DNA from: Perilla frutescens
Lineage: Eukaryota; Streptophyta; Magnoliopsida; Lamiales; Lamiaceae
Direction: 5' to 3'
Assembly (NCBI GenBank): GCA_026008535.1
Contig: BRKX01000001.1
Span: 71,064,317 to 71,128,316 of the forward strand
DNA: 64,000 nt
Shown here: positions 42,769-54,407 of the stretch, in pieces
Numbering within the stretch: the first letter of the stretch is position 1
How the letters are laid out: each line of letters opens with the position of its first letter
Translations under genes and position numbers: made by a program
Notes under the pieces: generated by a model
Told to the model about the DNA's origin: nothing
What the model saw: the letters and a program-made list of their open reading frames with translations, nothing else
The model's database searches: none

Positions 42769-44970
42769 CACCTCATCAATACACGCACACAATATGAAAT
42801 ATCATCTATTTGACGATGTTAATTATATATGTATGATTTCTAGAATCATCATATCTTACTACTTATAAATTAACATGCATAAATACTAATTAACAAGACG
42901 CACATTTTCTATTACAAACATTATTTCATAATCATATCCCGACTTTCGTAATTAATACCTGATTAATTTAATTTTTCCTCAAAATATTAATTGCAGATAC
43001 CGGAGTGATGAGTGGAGCAACAATTTACATAAAGGAGGACCTAAAAATCTCCGACGTAGAGGTCGAGGTATTAGTGGGGACAATCAGCATCTTCTCACTC
43101 ATCGGCTCCGCCGCGGCGGGGCGGACCTCCGACATGATAGGGCGGCGCTACACCATTATCTTCGCGGCGGCTTTCTTCTTCCTCGGCGCGCTGCTGATGG
43201 CCGTCGCCGCCAACTACGCATTATTGATGGTAGGGCGGTTTGTGGCCGGAATCGGCATGGGCTACGCCCTCATGATAGCGCCGGTCTACGCCGCCGAGGT
43301 GTCTCCGGCGGCGTCGCGCGGCTTCCTCACTACTTTCCCCGAAGTCTTCGCCAATATTGGTATGGAGTTTTACGTAAACTATAATTAATTAATTAATTGC
43401 TTTGAAAATTTTATTCAATGGCTAATGGTACATTAATGATGTGTATATTAAGCGACACCACGTGTATAAATTTTGTGATATTATCTTAGACAATAACATA
43501 TTTATTATTTTATATGTGTGTATGATATATGGATAATATGAAATGTTTAATGAACATGAAAATGAAGAAAATTGTCCTAACTGCCTCCCTGCAGATTGAT
43601 AATTAAGTTTCCTAAGTCAGAGGTTTAGATAAAAATAAGGCTATTAAATAATAGGCAGTCACTTCATGTTATGGTAAAGCTTTTACGCGACCTCTGCTTC
43701 TCATTTTAAGCTATTGAAAGTCAATAAATTTAATTAATATAAATATTTGTAATCTAACAATACGTACGACTGCATTATGTATTTTAAAAGTGAAAGTTGA
43801 ACGAAATAGGTAAATGTTAGAAACAAATAAAATGTTTGCATGTCGTTTTTATCGAGTTTGACAGTTTCATAAATGATTTTAATGATTTTGAGTAATTTAT
43901 GATTTCTCTACTTTGCTTGAGAGAAAAATAAATGGTAAAGATACTCGCAACTAATACTCATGATGTTTCTCTTGATAGGTTTACTATTAGGATACGTATC
44001 GAATTATGCATTTTCGGGGCTTCCGACGAACTCGAGTTGGCGAGTCATGCTCGGTCTAGGTGCGGTGCCATCGATCTTCTTAGCCGTAGGCGTTTTAGCC
44101 ATGCCCGAGTCGCCTCGTTGGCTAGTCATGCAAGGTCGACTCGGTGATGCAAGAAGAGTGCTCGACGCAACCTCCGACTCATTCCAAGAATCTCAAGCGA
44201 GGCTCGATGACATCAGACAGGCGGCCGGATTGCCGGAAAATTGTGAGGGCGACGTCATTTTGGTTCCAAAGACGAGCCGTGGGGAGGGCGTCTGGAAGGA
44301 GTTACTCCTGAGCCCTACGCCGGCTATCAGACACATTCTGATTGCCGGCGTCGGCATACATCTCTTCCAACAAGTGAGCGGCACAGATGCGGTGGTGCTA
44401 TATAGTCCGAGGATATTTGAGAAGGCGGGCTTGAAAAACGACTCCGACAAGCTACTCGCGACGGTAGCCGTCGGAATAAGCAAGCTAGTCTTCACGCTCG
44501 TGGCCACATTTCTCGTTGACCGAGTCGGACGGAGGGTGTTGCTCCTCACGAGTTGTGGCGGTGTGGTCGTATCGCTACTGGGCCTGGCCGTAGGGTTGGC
44601 CGTCATAGATCGCTATGATGACCGCGAGCTGATGTGGGCCATGGGATTGTGCGTGGCGATGTCATTGTCGTGCATCGCGTTCTTCTCGATCGGGATGGGG
44701 CCGATTGCGTGGGTGTATAGCTCGGAGGTCTTCCCGTTGAGGCTGAGGGCGCAGGGGTGCAGCATCGGAGTGGCGGTGAACCGGCTCACCAGCGCGGTGG
44801 TGTCAATGACGTTTATATCTCTCTACGAGGCTATCACAATTGGTGGGGCTTTCTTTTTGTACACAGCAATTGCAACCGTTTCTTGGATTTTCTTCTACAA
44901 ATTGTTGCCTGAAACTCGAGGGAAAACCTTGGAGGAAATCGAAATCCTGTTTGGCAGTTTCTCTAAATAG
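42554..44970 (+). CDS. PLT: Polyol/monosaccharide transporter (PLT/PMT family), paralogue 2
   Basis: Three exons: 42554-42698, 42997-43359 and 43979-44970, giving 499 residues. Intron positions and phases are identical to paralogue 1, and exon 2 is 363 nt in both. ATG at 42554 is chosen because it is the first ATG in frame with exon 1. Same signatures: GRTSDMIGRRY, YAAEVSPAASRGFL, MPESPRWL, FQQVSGTDAVVLYSPRI, VDRVGRRVLLLTS, LPETRGKTLEEIE. The helix-1 motif reads YDTGVMSGA. It is shorter at both termini than paralogue 1, and its exons are less GC-biased. Expected role is H+-coupled polyol or monosaccharide uptake at the plasma membrane. The two genes are tandem duplicates separated by a minus-strand gene. 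Confidence 0.93.
42704..42767 (+). repeat. (AT)n microsatellite in intron 1 of paralogue 2
   Basis: About 31 TA repeats directly after the splice donor GGTAACTATATAT. The equivalent intron of paralogue 1 has none and is 119 bp, against 298 bp here. Confidence 0.9.
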
Positions 44971-46148
44971 AAACAGAAATCGAAATTCAAGAATGCAGAA
45001 TCAAGCAAGAATCTCATACAAACACAACCTTAAAAGCACCGACTTCAGGAGAGAACTATTCAACAATAACTTATCAAAACATCCATCCATAGTCATCTGC
45101 TAAGTTTAGAAAGTGCACCTTATCAAGAGAATCTCGTGCAATAACCTCATGTTCGTCCTTCTGGGAATCGCTCGATGCTGTAGCCGTTTCCCTCTTCGAG
45201 CTGCATGAAAATCTTGACAGAGACAAGAGAGCATCGTCTGTTGAGGATAGTTATCGAAGAAATGGAGTTACCAATGTAATGATGCATCATTTATGTACGA
45301 TATATGATATATCAAATTCAACATTAGCATAATACTCATGAATTCTCAATTTGCAATCAGCTCCACACAAAACATCAAGAAATCCATAAATCACTGCAAA
45401 TTGTGACAAAATCGAGCAGCACTGTATCAAGATCTCTCTCGATTCCTTTAACATATGAAGAACATCTTCTAGGCAGCGTACTGAGTTGGAAAGAGAATAA
45501 AACAAGCAAAATACAGTACAGATGTTCATGATGAAAGTCTAGGCTCACAACTGGAAAAACAGATGCCTCCACCATTAGTTTCCCCAAATCTTTTTCCACA
45601 CATGTTAAGAAACTTATATTCTGCGCTAATATGCCAGAAAAAGCTTCACAGTAAGAGAATAGGGGAAGCTAAAATTCAAAAGCCAATATAGAGAACAAAA
45701 AAAAGTGTCGCTAGACTACAGAAAAGAACGAACAGTTTAATAGAATGCTGATAAATGGTAGTTATTAGAAGTAAATGAGTTACTGATGATAATTGTAAGA
45801 AGAAGGATGCAAGCCGCAAATAATGCCTAAGATGCTCTGATTTGCAAATAAAAAGCTAATTAACCGTGTAATCCGTACATTAGATGAATAAAATGCTGGA
45901 GCAGGACCGCGCTCTACAGATTTGGGAAAAATAGAAAATCATAAGTTTATTTCTTACAGCGCGTGTAAAGAGAGCTCGCCTCTACTCTATAACAAGCAAT
46001 CAAAGGGTAACAGCTGCTTGTACTATATCTGATAAACATAACAGCATTCAGATAATGCCAACTATACTGATCGGAAGGCCAAGAAAACCCCCATTTTTTC
46101 ACGAAGAATTCAAGATTTTGTTGAGGTTCAGACATCCACGACAGTCAA
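44971..46148. other. Intergenic; possible minus-strand terminal exon at 45074-45200
   Basis: Mostly 3' UTR of the transporter (left) and of GnT-II (right). On the minus strand 45200-45074, after an ATGCAG acceptor, one frame of 42 codons stays open to TGA (KDEHEVIARDSLDKVHFLN then GWMF). No upstream exon or family could be identified, so it is not called as a gene. Confidence 0.4.
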
Positions 46149-47462
46149 TCACACCTTGCCAGCCTCTGAAATCCAATACAATTTGGCGAATTCCAAACAT
46201 AATTGACGGTCTCTTTTATCTCCCCATCCTCCCCAGCCCCTAAAGCCGGCTTGATAACCAGATTGGTGCTTGTACACATGCAGTCCCCAATCTGATTTAA
46301 TATTAGGAACTCTATCAGTTTCTTCGACATCAAAATTGAAAACACCATTATCAATACAAGCCGCGTTCTCACTCTGACCTTGATGCAAACCACATTTCCC
46401 GAAGTGAACAGCACTTGTCCTTGGTCCCCGCAACGAGTAAACTGGGCTCCCAAAGGAAGGATAAACAGTAGCCCACATTGTTATATCCCAGTTATAATCA
46501 TCAAATGAACAAAACTCTTTAGCCTTCCTATGAATCATACGCCAAACTGTCCGATTAAATGAGTAGCCCACATTTCCCATCCTCTCCGCTATCAAACTCT
46601 CCCATCCTTCTCCCCTCGACTTCACATCAGATGGTGCCAGATTTGCAGCATAGCAATCCGGGCACTTCTTAGGCTTAAGCTTTACAAGCAACTGCAAATT
46701 GCGGTATGCATTAGGAAATATAAAGTGATCCTCTTCTATGAAGAGAATATGCCCAGAGTGCTGACTCGTCTCCTTCAAACCATCCCACACCGTATTCATC
46801 ATCCACCACCAATGATGTTTCAAAGACACAATCTTAGGCGATCGGTGGTTTCCATACTGATCCGGAGTTCCTTGACATTTCTTCTCAGCAGGATCTTCTT
46901 TATCCATACAATCACTTGATGAAACACCAGGAAAGCTATTTGGAAAGACATGAGGCGAAAAAGGGGCAAATATCTGTTTCACTTGGCAAAACTTGATATT
47001 GTCTACAATCTTATTCATCTCTTCAAAGTAACCATCATGACTAACAACAAGCAGAGTTTCCTTAATCCCTGTGACTCGGGAAAGGCTGTCTACAGCTACA
47101 CGAAGGTATTGAGGCCGATTATGAACATACAACACAATGACTATGTGATTCTTAGCTAACTTGGGGTATAAATCTAAGTTCCTAGGGGGCATCTGATTAC
47201 GCTTCTCTAACGAAATCGACAGCTCATTCTGCCAAGGAAGCTTCAAATTCTTACTAGAACTCAAACTATAGTTATAACTCGATCCAAAACTCTCATCACT
47301 CTCCTCACCCTCATCACTCTCAAACGGATATCTGCTAATTAAATCTTTAAACGTATTAGCCCTCAGTAATAATAACAAGAAAACAGCTCCGAATACAAGA
47401 ATCAAAATCAAACGGCAAAAGCCCAAATTTTTCATCCGGGCTTTTCTGTAAGGAACCGCCAT
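46149..47462 (-). CDS. MGAT2: Alpha-1,6-mannosyl-glycoprotein 2-beta-N-acetylglucosaminyltransferase (GnT-II)
   Basis: 437 residues, single exon, about the size of the Arabidopsis enzyme. Type II Golgi membrane protein: short basic N-terminus, signal anchor at residues ~17-34 (RLILILVFGAVFLLLLLR), stem to ~100, then a GT16 catalytic domain. Landmarks are IVIVLYVHNRPQYL (107-120), SHDG (141-144), the nucleotide/metal-binding EED at 243-245 in FIEEDHFIFP, and conserved cysteines at CPDCYAANL, FCSFDDYNWD and FGKCGLHQG. It adds GlcNAc in beta-1,2 linkage to the alpha-1,6 mannose arm, the step that yields biantennary complex N-glycans after GnT-I and mannosidase II. Start is the first ATG, with MKNLG internal. 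Confidence 0.94.
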   Translation of the reverse strand: MAVPYRKARMKNLGFCRLILILVFGAVFLLLLLRANTFKDLISRYPFESDEGEESDESFGSSYNYSLSSSKNLKLPWQNELSISLEKRNQMPPRNLDLYPKLAKNHIVIVLYVHNRPQYLRVAVDSLSRVTGIKETLLVVSHDGYFEEMNKIVDNIKFCQVKQIFAPFSPHVFPNSFPGVSSSDCMDKEDPAEKKCQGTPDQYGNHRSPKIVSLKHHWWWMMNTVWDGLKETSQHSGHILFIEEDHFIFPNAYRNLQLLVKLKPKKCPDCYAANLAPSDVKSRGEGWESLIAERMGNVGYSFNRTVWRMIHRKAKEFCSFDDYNWDITMWATVYPSFGSPVYSLRGPRTSAVHFGKCGLHQGQSENAACIDNGVFNFDVEETDRVPNIKSDWGLHVYKHQSGYQAGFRGWGGWGDKRDRQLCLEFAKLYWISEAGKV

Positions 47463-49000
47463 AACTACCGGAGCTTCCCACTACTGCTAAACACTAGAAA
47501 ATCATAAAAAGAACAGATCTTTACCAAAATCTTGATCCAAATGAGGAGCTTGCAAAAAGGGTCACCTCAAAAACGGGTCTTGGAAATGGGTCTTCGGATC
47601 CTGCGACTTGCAAAGTTGACTACTCTCACAATTTGAAGAACAATTAAAAAATGAAGTGGGCAGTTAGAGAGAAAAAATACAGAAACAGCTCAGAACGAAG
47701 CTGCGAAGAAATTTAAGCTCAGTTTTCTTTGAATGGAACGATTGAGAGATGAATTGAGAATTTAATTTTACTTTTCTTTCATTAAAAATTCAACACGACC
47801 GGCCAAACACGGTCTCTAGACTCTGGTCCTGAATCTACTATACTAATTTATTACGTTTTGAAGGAAATAATATATTTTTGGATGGCAGTTTCTATTTTCG
47901 GTGCACTAGGTTTATTAGTTCGCAAATTAGTGCACTATCTTTCAACTTTTTATATATTTAGCTCGATTTCACTCGAAAAGTTCATTTTTGTCCAATTTGC
48001 TTAACTGACACAAGAGTTTAAGAAACTTATCAAAATTTTAGAAAATTAGTTAACGAAGTTGGAAAATACCGAAAATTTCCAATTTGAGCTTATTCATCAA
48101 TTCTAATTTCGAACTTTTGCCTCAACTAATTGAAGCCCTAAACCCTACTCAAATAGGATCATATTGTTGGTGTAACATCCCAGTTAGCTTAATTGTCACT
48201 ATAATTAAGGAAAATTTGCAAAATTTGGAAGTTGTTTTTTAAGTGATGTAATTAGGGAGGCCAAGTGTAAAGCCATAGGAAGGATAACTTCATAGCTACA
48301 ACTCATAAGCCCGTTCTTAATAAATGTACAGAATTAATTTTTCTTAAATCAAAAATAGGGTGAAACCGCATTTATCACTTACAAGGTTAAACTAGTCAAA
48401 TTCATTACATCCTATAAATTCTGTAGATTATTAAGTTTGGAAAACGGAATTTTCACAACAGTTTTGCATAATATTCGAACTTGCATTGGGCTTTTCCACT
48501 TCAAATTAATTTCCCAGTGAATCAAATTTTAGTTGACTCTATGATTGCATATAGCAAAATTTGCAACTTAGGCTCTTCATGTGTATAAAATTTGCAAATT
48601 GCTACTTGAGAGTTAGGAGTGGTCATTTTGCAAAATTTGATATTTTTCTGTAATTCTGTTTGCTTCTCATTTTCTGGTAAGCAAGTTGTTGCACTGTCAC
48701 CTCAGTGCTCCATCTGTTATGACTTCAACCTTAAATTTCCTCCAAAAAAGTAAAATGTAACTAACAAACATACCATCTAACAAAAAATTCTGGCCTGCAA
48801 GAATATGGGGCAATGATACAGACTACAGAGAGTTTAGCAGACTTCAATACAAGTTCAGATCTATATCCAGACCAAATCTCGAAACACAAATTTCATGTCA
48901 GCAAATCAAATTTCTGATTTTTATGAAATAAATCAGATTCAGCCCCCAATCAGGAAGCAGAAATTACTAACGAAGAGCACCCTTACAAGGGTCCGAAACT
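47463..49000. other. Intergenic: GnT-II leader/promoter and AT-rich spacer
   Basis: 47463-47760 is the probable 5' UTR and promoter side of GnT-II. The remainder is AT-rich spacer; TTGGTGTAACATCCCAG near 48170 resembles an LTR terminus but has no partner. 48800-49000 is the probable 3' UTR of adenylosuccinate synthetase. No gene seen. Confidence 0.5.
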
Positions 49001-52000
49001 TTATTTGTATATGAGGGCATCACGGCCTGGTCCGATGCCAATGTAGTGAACGGGTACACCGACGAGTTCTTCTATCCTTTGTACGTAGTCACGAGCAGCC
49101 TTTGGCAGCTGAGAGTACTCTCTGATGGAAGAAATATCAGTCTGCCACCCAGGCATAACCTCATACTCGACCTAGAGAGAACCAAGAGAGCAAATTACCA
49201 ACTCAGAAAGAGAAACATAAGGCAACCCGATAAACAACATGATGTAATATGCATGATTAAAACATGTTCATGAACTTAGTAGTATCAGAAATTCCATGGC
49301 CGGTGTCACTGACTGCACCAGTGTTGGTGCATTGAGTCCATTTATATATAACTCCATATATAGGTTGGGGCATGGACGAATGCACCAGAGTTGGACCAAG
49401 CAAAATAATAAGGAAGAGTAAAAGGACATGAAGAAACTCGGAGAAAGAAAAAAAGGTCAGCTTAAGATGCATGACTTGTGGATGAAGTGACTTGTTCTAA
49501 AGATAACAAGATTATTAAAAGGGGTTGTCCAATTCAAGTTTGTAAAAAGAAAAACAAGGTTAAATAAATAGCATCCAGCCCAAGAATATAGAACACAGCT
49601 TACTTGGATCTGCTCCAGAAGACGGAGGTCTGCAGGGAATGAATGGATCGGTGTGCCATCTGCCAGCTTGTAAGTAACACCCAACTGAATTTCGGGTAGA
49701 TCAGACAATACATCAAGTTTCGTGAGGTTCAGAGACGAGAATCCATTTATCTGACAACAATATTTCAGAGCAACTATGTCAAGCCATCCACAACGACGAG
49801 GGCGACCAGTTGTAGTGCCAAACTCCTGTCCAGCAAACCTAAGTAGATCGCCGCCTTTACCCAATATTTCTGTTGGGAAAGGACCTGAACCAACTCGAGT
49901 AGTGTATGCTTTGACCTGCATTATTGTCAATCGATAATAATAAATTCAGAGTTGCATTTATAAGTTATAACAAAGCACATAATGCAATTTGGTAGAAATT
50001 CTGAAGAAGAATAAGATACCTCTTAAATTTTTGACAAATTCATACAAGAAAGGCATTTCTTGTGCAAGTTATATAAAATGGTAAGCAACTGCAAGCAATA
50101 AATTTCAGTGACCTATAAAGGATAAATATTTTCACACTTACCACGCCTATAAGATCACCAAGGACTCTAGGAGCAATACCAAGACCAGTGCAGATTCCTC
50201 CAGCAGATGGACTAGAGGAAGTTACAAAAGGGTATGTTCCAAAATCAATATCTAGCATAGTTGCCTGACCACCTTCTACCAAAATCTTCTGTTTCCGAGA
50301 TATAGCATCATTCATGAAATGAACAGTATCAGTAATGAAGGGTTCCAACCTCTCAGCGAACCTCTTATACTGTTCAACTTCTTCCCTGAGCATGTCAGGG
50401 CTATAGTTAAAACCTTTGAATCTTGAAGCAGCATCAGATAATAAAACATCAAGCTTCTGAGGAAAAGTATCCATATGCCTCAAGTCACTTACTCTTAAAC
50501 CATTCCGGATAACCTTGCTCGAATAGGCAGGGCCAATACCCCTCCTGGTGGTGCCAATGAATGATTTAGCAAGTTCAGCTTCCCTAAGTCCGTCAACAGC
50601 TTGATGAAAATCAAATAACAGGTGAGCACGGTCAGATACAAGTATTCTTCCTTTGCACGAGACTCCATTGGATTCAAGCCCATCAACTTCATTAAAGAAT
50701 CCTGGCAGATGCACCACAACTCCATTACCAATTACACAGACAGTTTCTTCATTAAGAATGCCAGAGGGTACAAGGTGAAGTGCAAACTTTTTGCCCTCTG
50801 AATTGTAAATTGTGTGGCCAGCATTAGCTCCACCCTAACAATAAATGATGTTGAAGGTTTCAGAATACACAGGTCAAAAAATGAAAATGTAACCTTCTTT
50901 CAACGCAAATCAAACACTATATGTTGTTTCATATAAAAATCACACCAACATTCTGACTCTAAACAAAATGGTACGATACTTATAAGTAGTTTTTAATGTG
51001 TATGAAATAAGTTATAAATGGATCATTTAATGCATTCACGCATAATACTACCAGAAAAGTGTTTATTCTAATGAGCGGCATAATTATTCAGGAGAGACCA
51101 AATCTCCACATTAAAAGTTAACACTCTATAACAGGTAACTCTATAACAGGAGCAGACTATAATCATTTTTCGCACACTAGCAAAGGCATGAATTCTCTAG
51201 CCAACTAAACTCAACCCACTTTTCTTTTTCACAAGCAGTCCTAACACATTTTACCAAGAAGAGCATATATCAGTGAAAGGAGTGGCAATACAAATGACAA
51301 ATTTGCAAATTTTATGTTGTTCTCCTAATTTAAATACAAACACACACACACACACAAAATTTTATAAACTAAAGATGCAAACATTGACATTTATTCGAGA
51401 TACACTATATTCCCATAGGCATAAACAGCAAACAACAATAACAGTGTTTTTTGCTATAGCACGGTTTTCGCCATAGCATTCGGATGTATACAAATAAACT
51501 ACCTGACTAACTACATTATTACAACAACATCATCATTCGAGGGTTGTAATTTTTTCCCGTTTCATAAATCAGAAAGAAATGTGAAAATAAAATGGAAAAC
51601 GTATTTCTCGGAGCATGATCATTTTTCTTTAACTAGGTAGTAGATAAACAAAATAATAATTGTATCGAAAAATTAATGATATTAACAATAATAGATGAAT
51701 GGACAATTAAAATAACAGCTTTCGGCATAACCACTTCTTGACAAACACTAAATTTATATTTAAAAAAAAAAAAAACAGAACCCAAATTCAACCTTAAAAT
51801 GAAATGAAACGAGATTACACACACACGCAGACCTGACAACGAGCGACGATGTCGAAATGCTGAGCGAGGATATCGACGAGCTTTCCTTTGCCTTCGTCCC
51901 CCCACTGACATCCAAGCACCCCGGAAACTTGGCTCAGATCTCCGATCCTACTCAATCCGGATTCCGACTCACTGACCCCTTGCTCAATCACGGCGGAGCC

Positions 52001-52156
52001 GCTCTTCGCGGCGGCGGAGCAAATAATCGTCTTCTGCTGCTTGTAGCTGGGAAGCGAGAGCTGGAATTGAGGGTGGGACCCGCCGAGCTTCCCGGAGAGG
52101 GCTCCGTTCCACGTTCGCGGCGCGGATGATATGGAGGTGGAGGAGGAGAGGTTCAT
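49001..52156 (-). CDS. PURA: Adenylosuccinate synthetase, plastid
   Basis: Four exons on the minus strand: 52156-51833, 50834-50142, 49915-49604 and 49171-49001, all phase 0 with consensus splice sites, giving 499 residues. Residues 1-~48 form a Ser-rich chloroplast transit peptide. The enzyme starts at VSGVLGCQWGDEGKGKLVD, with the GDEGKGK phosphate loop at 86-92. Further landmarks are SDRAHLLFDFHQ, GTTRRGIGPAYSSK (IMP site), LVEGGQATMLDIDFGTYPFV, GTTTGRPRRCGWLD and the C-terminal IGIGPGRDALIYK. It joins IMP and aspartate at the expense of GTP to give adenylosuccinate, the first step from IMP to AMP (EC 6.3.4.4). No damage seen. Confidence 0.97.
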
Positions 52157-54407
52157 GGCGGCGATGGCGGCGGAGAGAGAGAAAGAAGCGACGGCTGTGA
52201 TTGTGAGGGTTAGCGAAGAGACCGCGGCTTGTGTGTGAAATACTATTTCGTTCGTACCACTTTTATTGCAATTTAAAATAAACTTTCTATTGATTTCACG
52301 TGTGGATTACTAAAACTATTTAAAAATTACACTTGCTTTTTTAAATAATCATTACTTTTTCCTAAAATTGTAAATTCCATACAATCTGTAAATGTAGGTA
52401 ATAACACATTAATAGAGTATATAATTTGGATAATATTAACACTCGCAAATTTTCTAATGATACCAGTCCGAATTTCAAACACACTATACTTAAAATTTTT
52501 AGAGATGTATAATATCCCAATTTAAAGTTTGTGTTTAATTACTTATGTTTAAAGATCATATTAAATTGTTTCGGTGTAGATGATTTAGTGATGGAGTGAG
52601 GTTGCTTGGAGACCGTGGGTTTTAATCTCTTTAATACCACTAAGTCAGGTGTGTGAGTAAAAAAAATCATATCAAGTTATAATTTCCTTAAAATGATAAT
52701 TATTTCAGCAATTAACCTTTAGATTTTGATTATTTTGAATGAGTTTTTTATTATGTTGGGATGCAATCTTTGTGTAGTAGTTTGATTGAAAAAAAAAAAT
52801 TGTGAATTTTCTTGGTATATTTTCAATGATTTATCATAACTCCATAGTATTTTTTCTAACTCTAAATCAATGTAGTTGTCTTTCATCATAAATTATAGGG
52901 TTAATTACTATAAAATACACAAACTTTGACAAGATTTGCAAATTAGACACAAACTTTAAAATTTTACAATTAAAACACAAACTTACATTTTTTTGCAAAA
53001 TAGACAAACTCAAAGCAAAATTTTAAAATCAATTAAATTTGAAAACCGCAAAGCCATAAAAATTGTTCACCTTTCGATTTAGATGACATTGCATTGGTTT
53101 TAATAAGTGAAAATGAATTATATGTCGCAAATTCTTATTTTTCCGTTAGTCCGAAAAAATTGAGTTTGTCTATTTTGCAAAAAAATGTAAGTTTGTGTTT
53201 TAATTGCAAAATTTTAAAGTTTGTGTCTAATTTGCAAATCTTGTCAAAGTTTGTGTATTTTATAGTAATTAACCCTAAATTATATAATAATCTGATATTA
53301 GACCAAAGTTAACGGGTTCAAATCTCCTCAATACCACATATCGGGTGTGTAAGTAAAAAAAATCTGATATTAAAATGTTAGTGCGTGACTATGTGTATTT
53401 ATATGTATAAATATATATTGTACATCACATTAACAAATTGTATGCATCTTTTATTATTAATGTTGATATTATATTTAATTTATCAATATATCGTTTAAGA
53501 AACAACCCACGTAATATAATCGTTTAATTCATAGCATGTGACGTATTAAATGATTTTCCACTTATTTCTTTAAATATAAATTCCCAAATAAAAAGAGGGT
53601 GTGGCTAATAGGCAAATAGCCTAATACATTATCTTATTCTGGAAATAGTGTTTGATATGTTATCGGAGTATTATTGATGTGGATTCAGGTATGTAGAATT
53701 ATTACGCAAATAACATGCGAATATTTTTTTTACATCTCTCAATTATTTTTATTGAGGAAAGAAACTCAAAATTTGTGACTTGTTTATTTTTATTTTCAAA
53801 TAAAAAATTTAAATTTTTCACTATTCAAAACTTCAAAAACATCTTCCTCAAAAATAAAAATCAAAATATGTTTCTTTTACTCGGTTTCAATTTTTATTTA
53901 TAATAATCTTATATTATATATTCAAATAAGTTGACCAATCATTTAAATTTTCATTATTTCATCGTACTTACACAAATATTTATCATTTTCCTATTAATTA
54001 TACATTCAAATTAAAAAAAAATCAAACAAACATATTTCTAATTTTCAAATGTATAACTCTGAAAAACTGAAAACCTTGTGTATTTAATTGTAACTGTAAA
54101 AATTCGAAAACGCAAAATTAGATGCACTGCACACCAGCTCTCACGCTGTGGTAACTTGTACGGTACAACCCACGCAAAATCCCTGACACCCACTAGCAGT
54201 CTCTCTCTTCGAGTATCCCAAAAACAAAACCAATTATTCATCACTAAATCTATGGATTTGATATAATAGTTTCTCATAAATTGAAATCTCCAACTTGCTT
54301 CTGCCCAATTCCCCCAATTTGTTGCCCTATATTTATTGCGGCAGCTCTTCTGTTGAAGTGACATCGAATCAAAATCACAGTGTAAAATCGTTACGGTTTT
54401 ACTCATT
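52157..54407. other. Divergent intergenic region
   Basis: Lies between the divergently transcribed adenylosuccinate synthetase and LPAT2 genes. AT-rich, with a Mutator-type MITE (52898-53275) and two tRNA-like or SINE-like scraps (52600-52660; 53300-53365, containing GGGTTCAAATCTCC). The last ~250 bp are the LPAT2 promoter and 5' UTR. No other gene seen. Confidence 0.55.
52898..53275. mobile_element. Mutator-type MITE with nearly identical 117-bp TIRs
   Basis: 378 bp. GGGTTAATTACTATAAAATA at the left is the exact inverse of the right end, and the inverted repeat continues for about 117 bp with one visible mismatch (ACAATT versus GCAATT). An exact 9-bp target duplication TAAATTATA flanks it (52889-52897 and 53276-53284). 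The 9-bp duplication and long TIRs indicate a Mutator-like origin; near-identity of the arms indicates recent activity or gene conversion. No coding capacity. Confidence 0.85.

Noticed and set aside
45287..45599. Minus-strand frames of 74-80 codons between transporter 2 and GnT-II
   Set aside because: No domain, no conserved splice context and no upstream exon; probably UTR sequence.
54038..54406. 122-codon minus-strand open frame just upstream of LPAT2
   Set aside because: It overlaps the LPAT2 promoter and 5' UTR, has no family motif, and its composition looks like chance.
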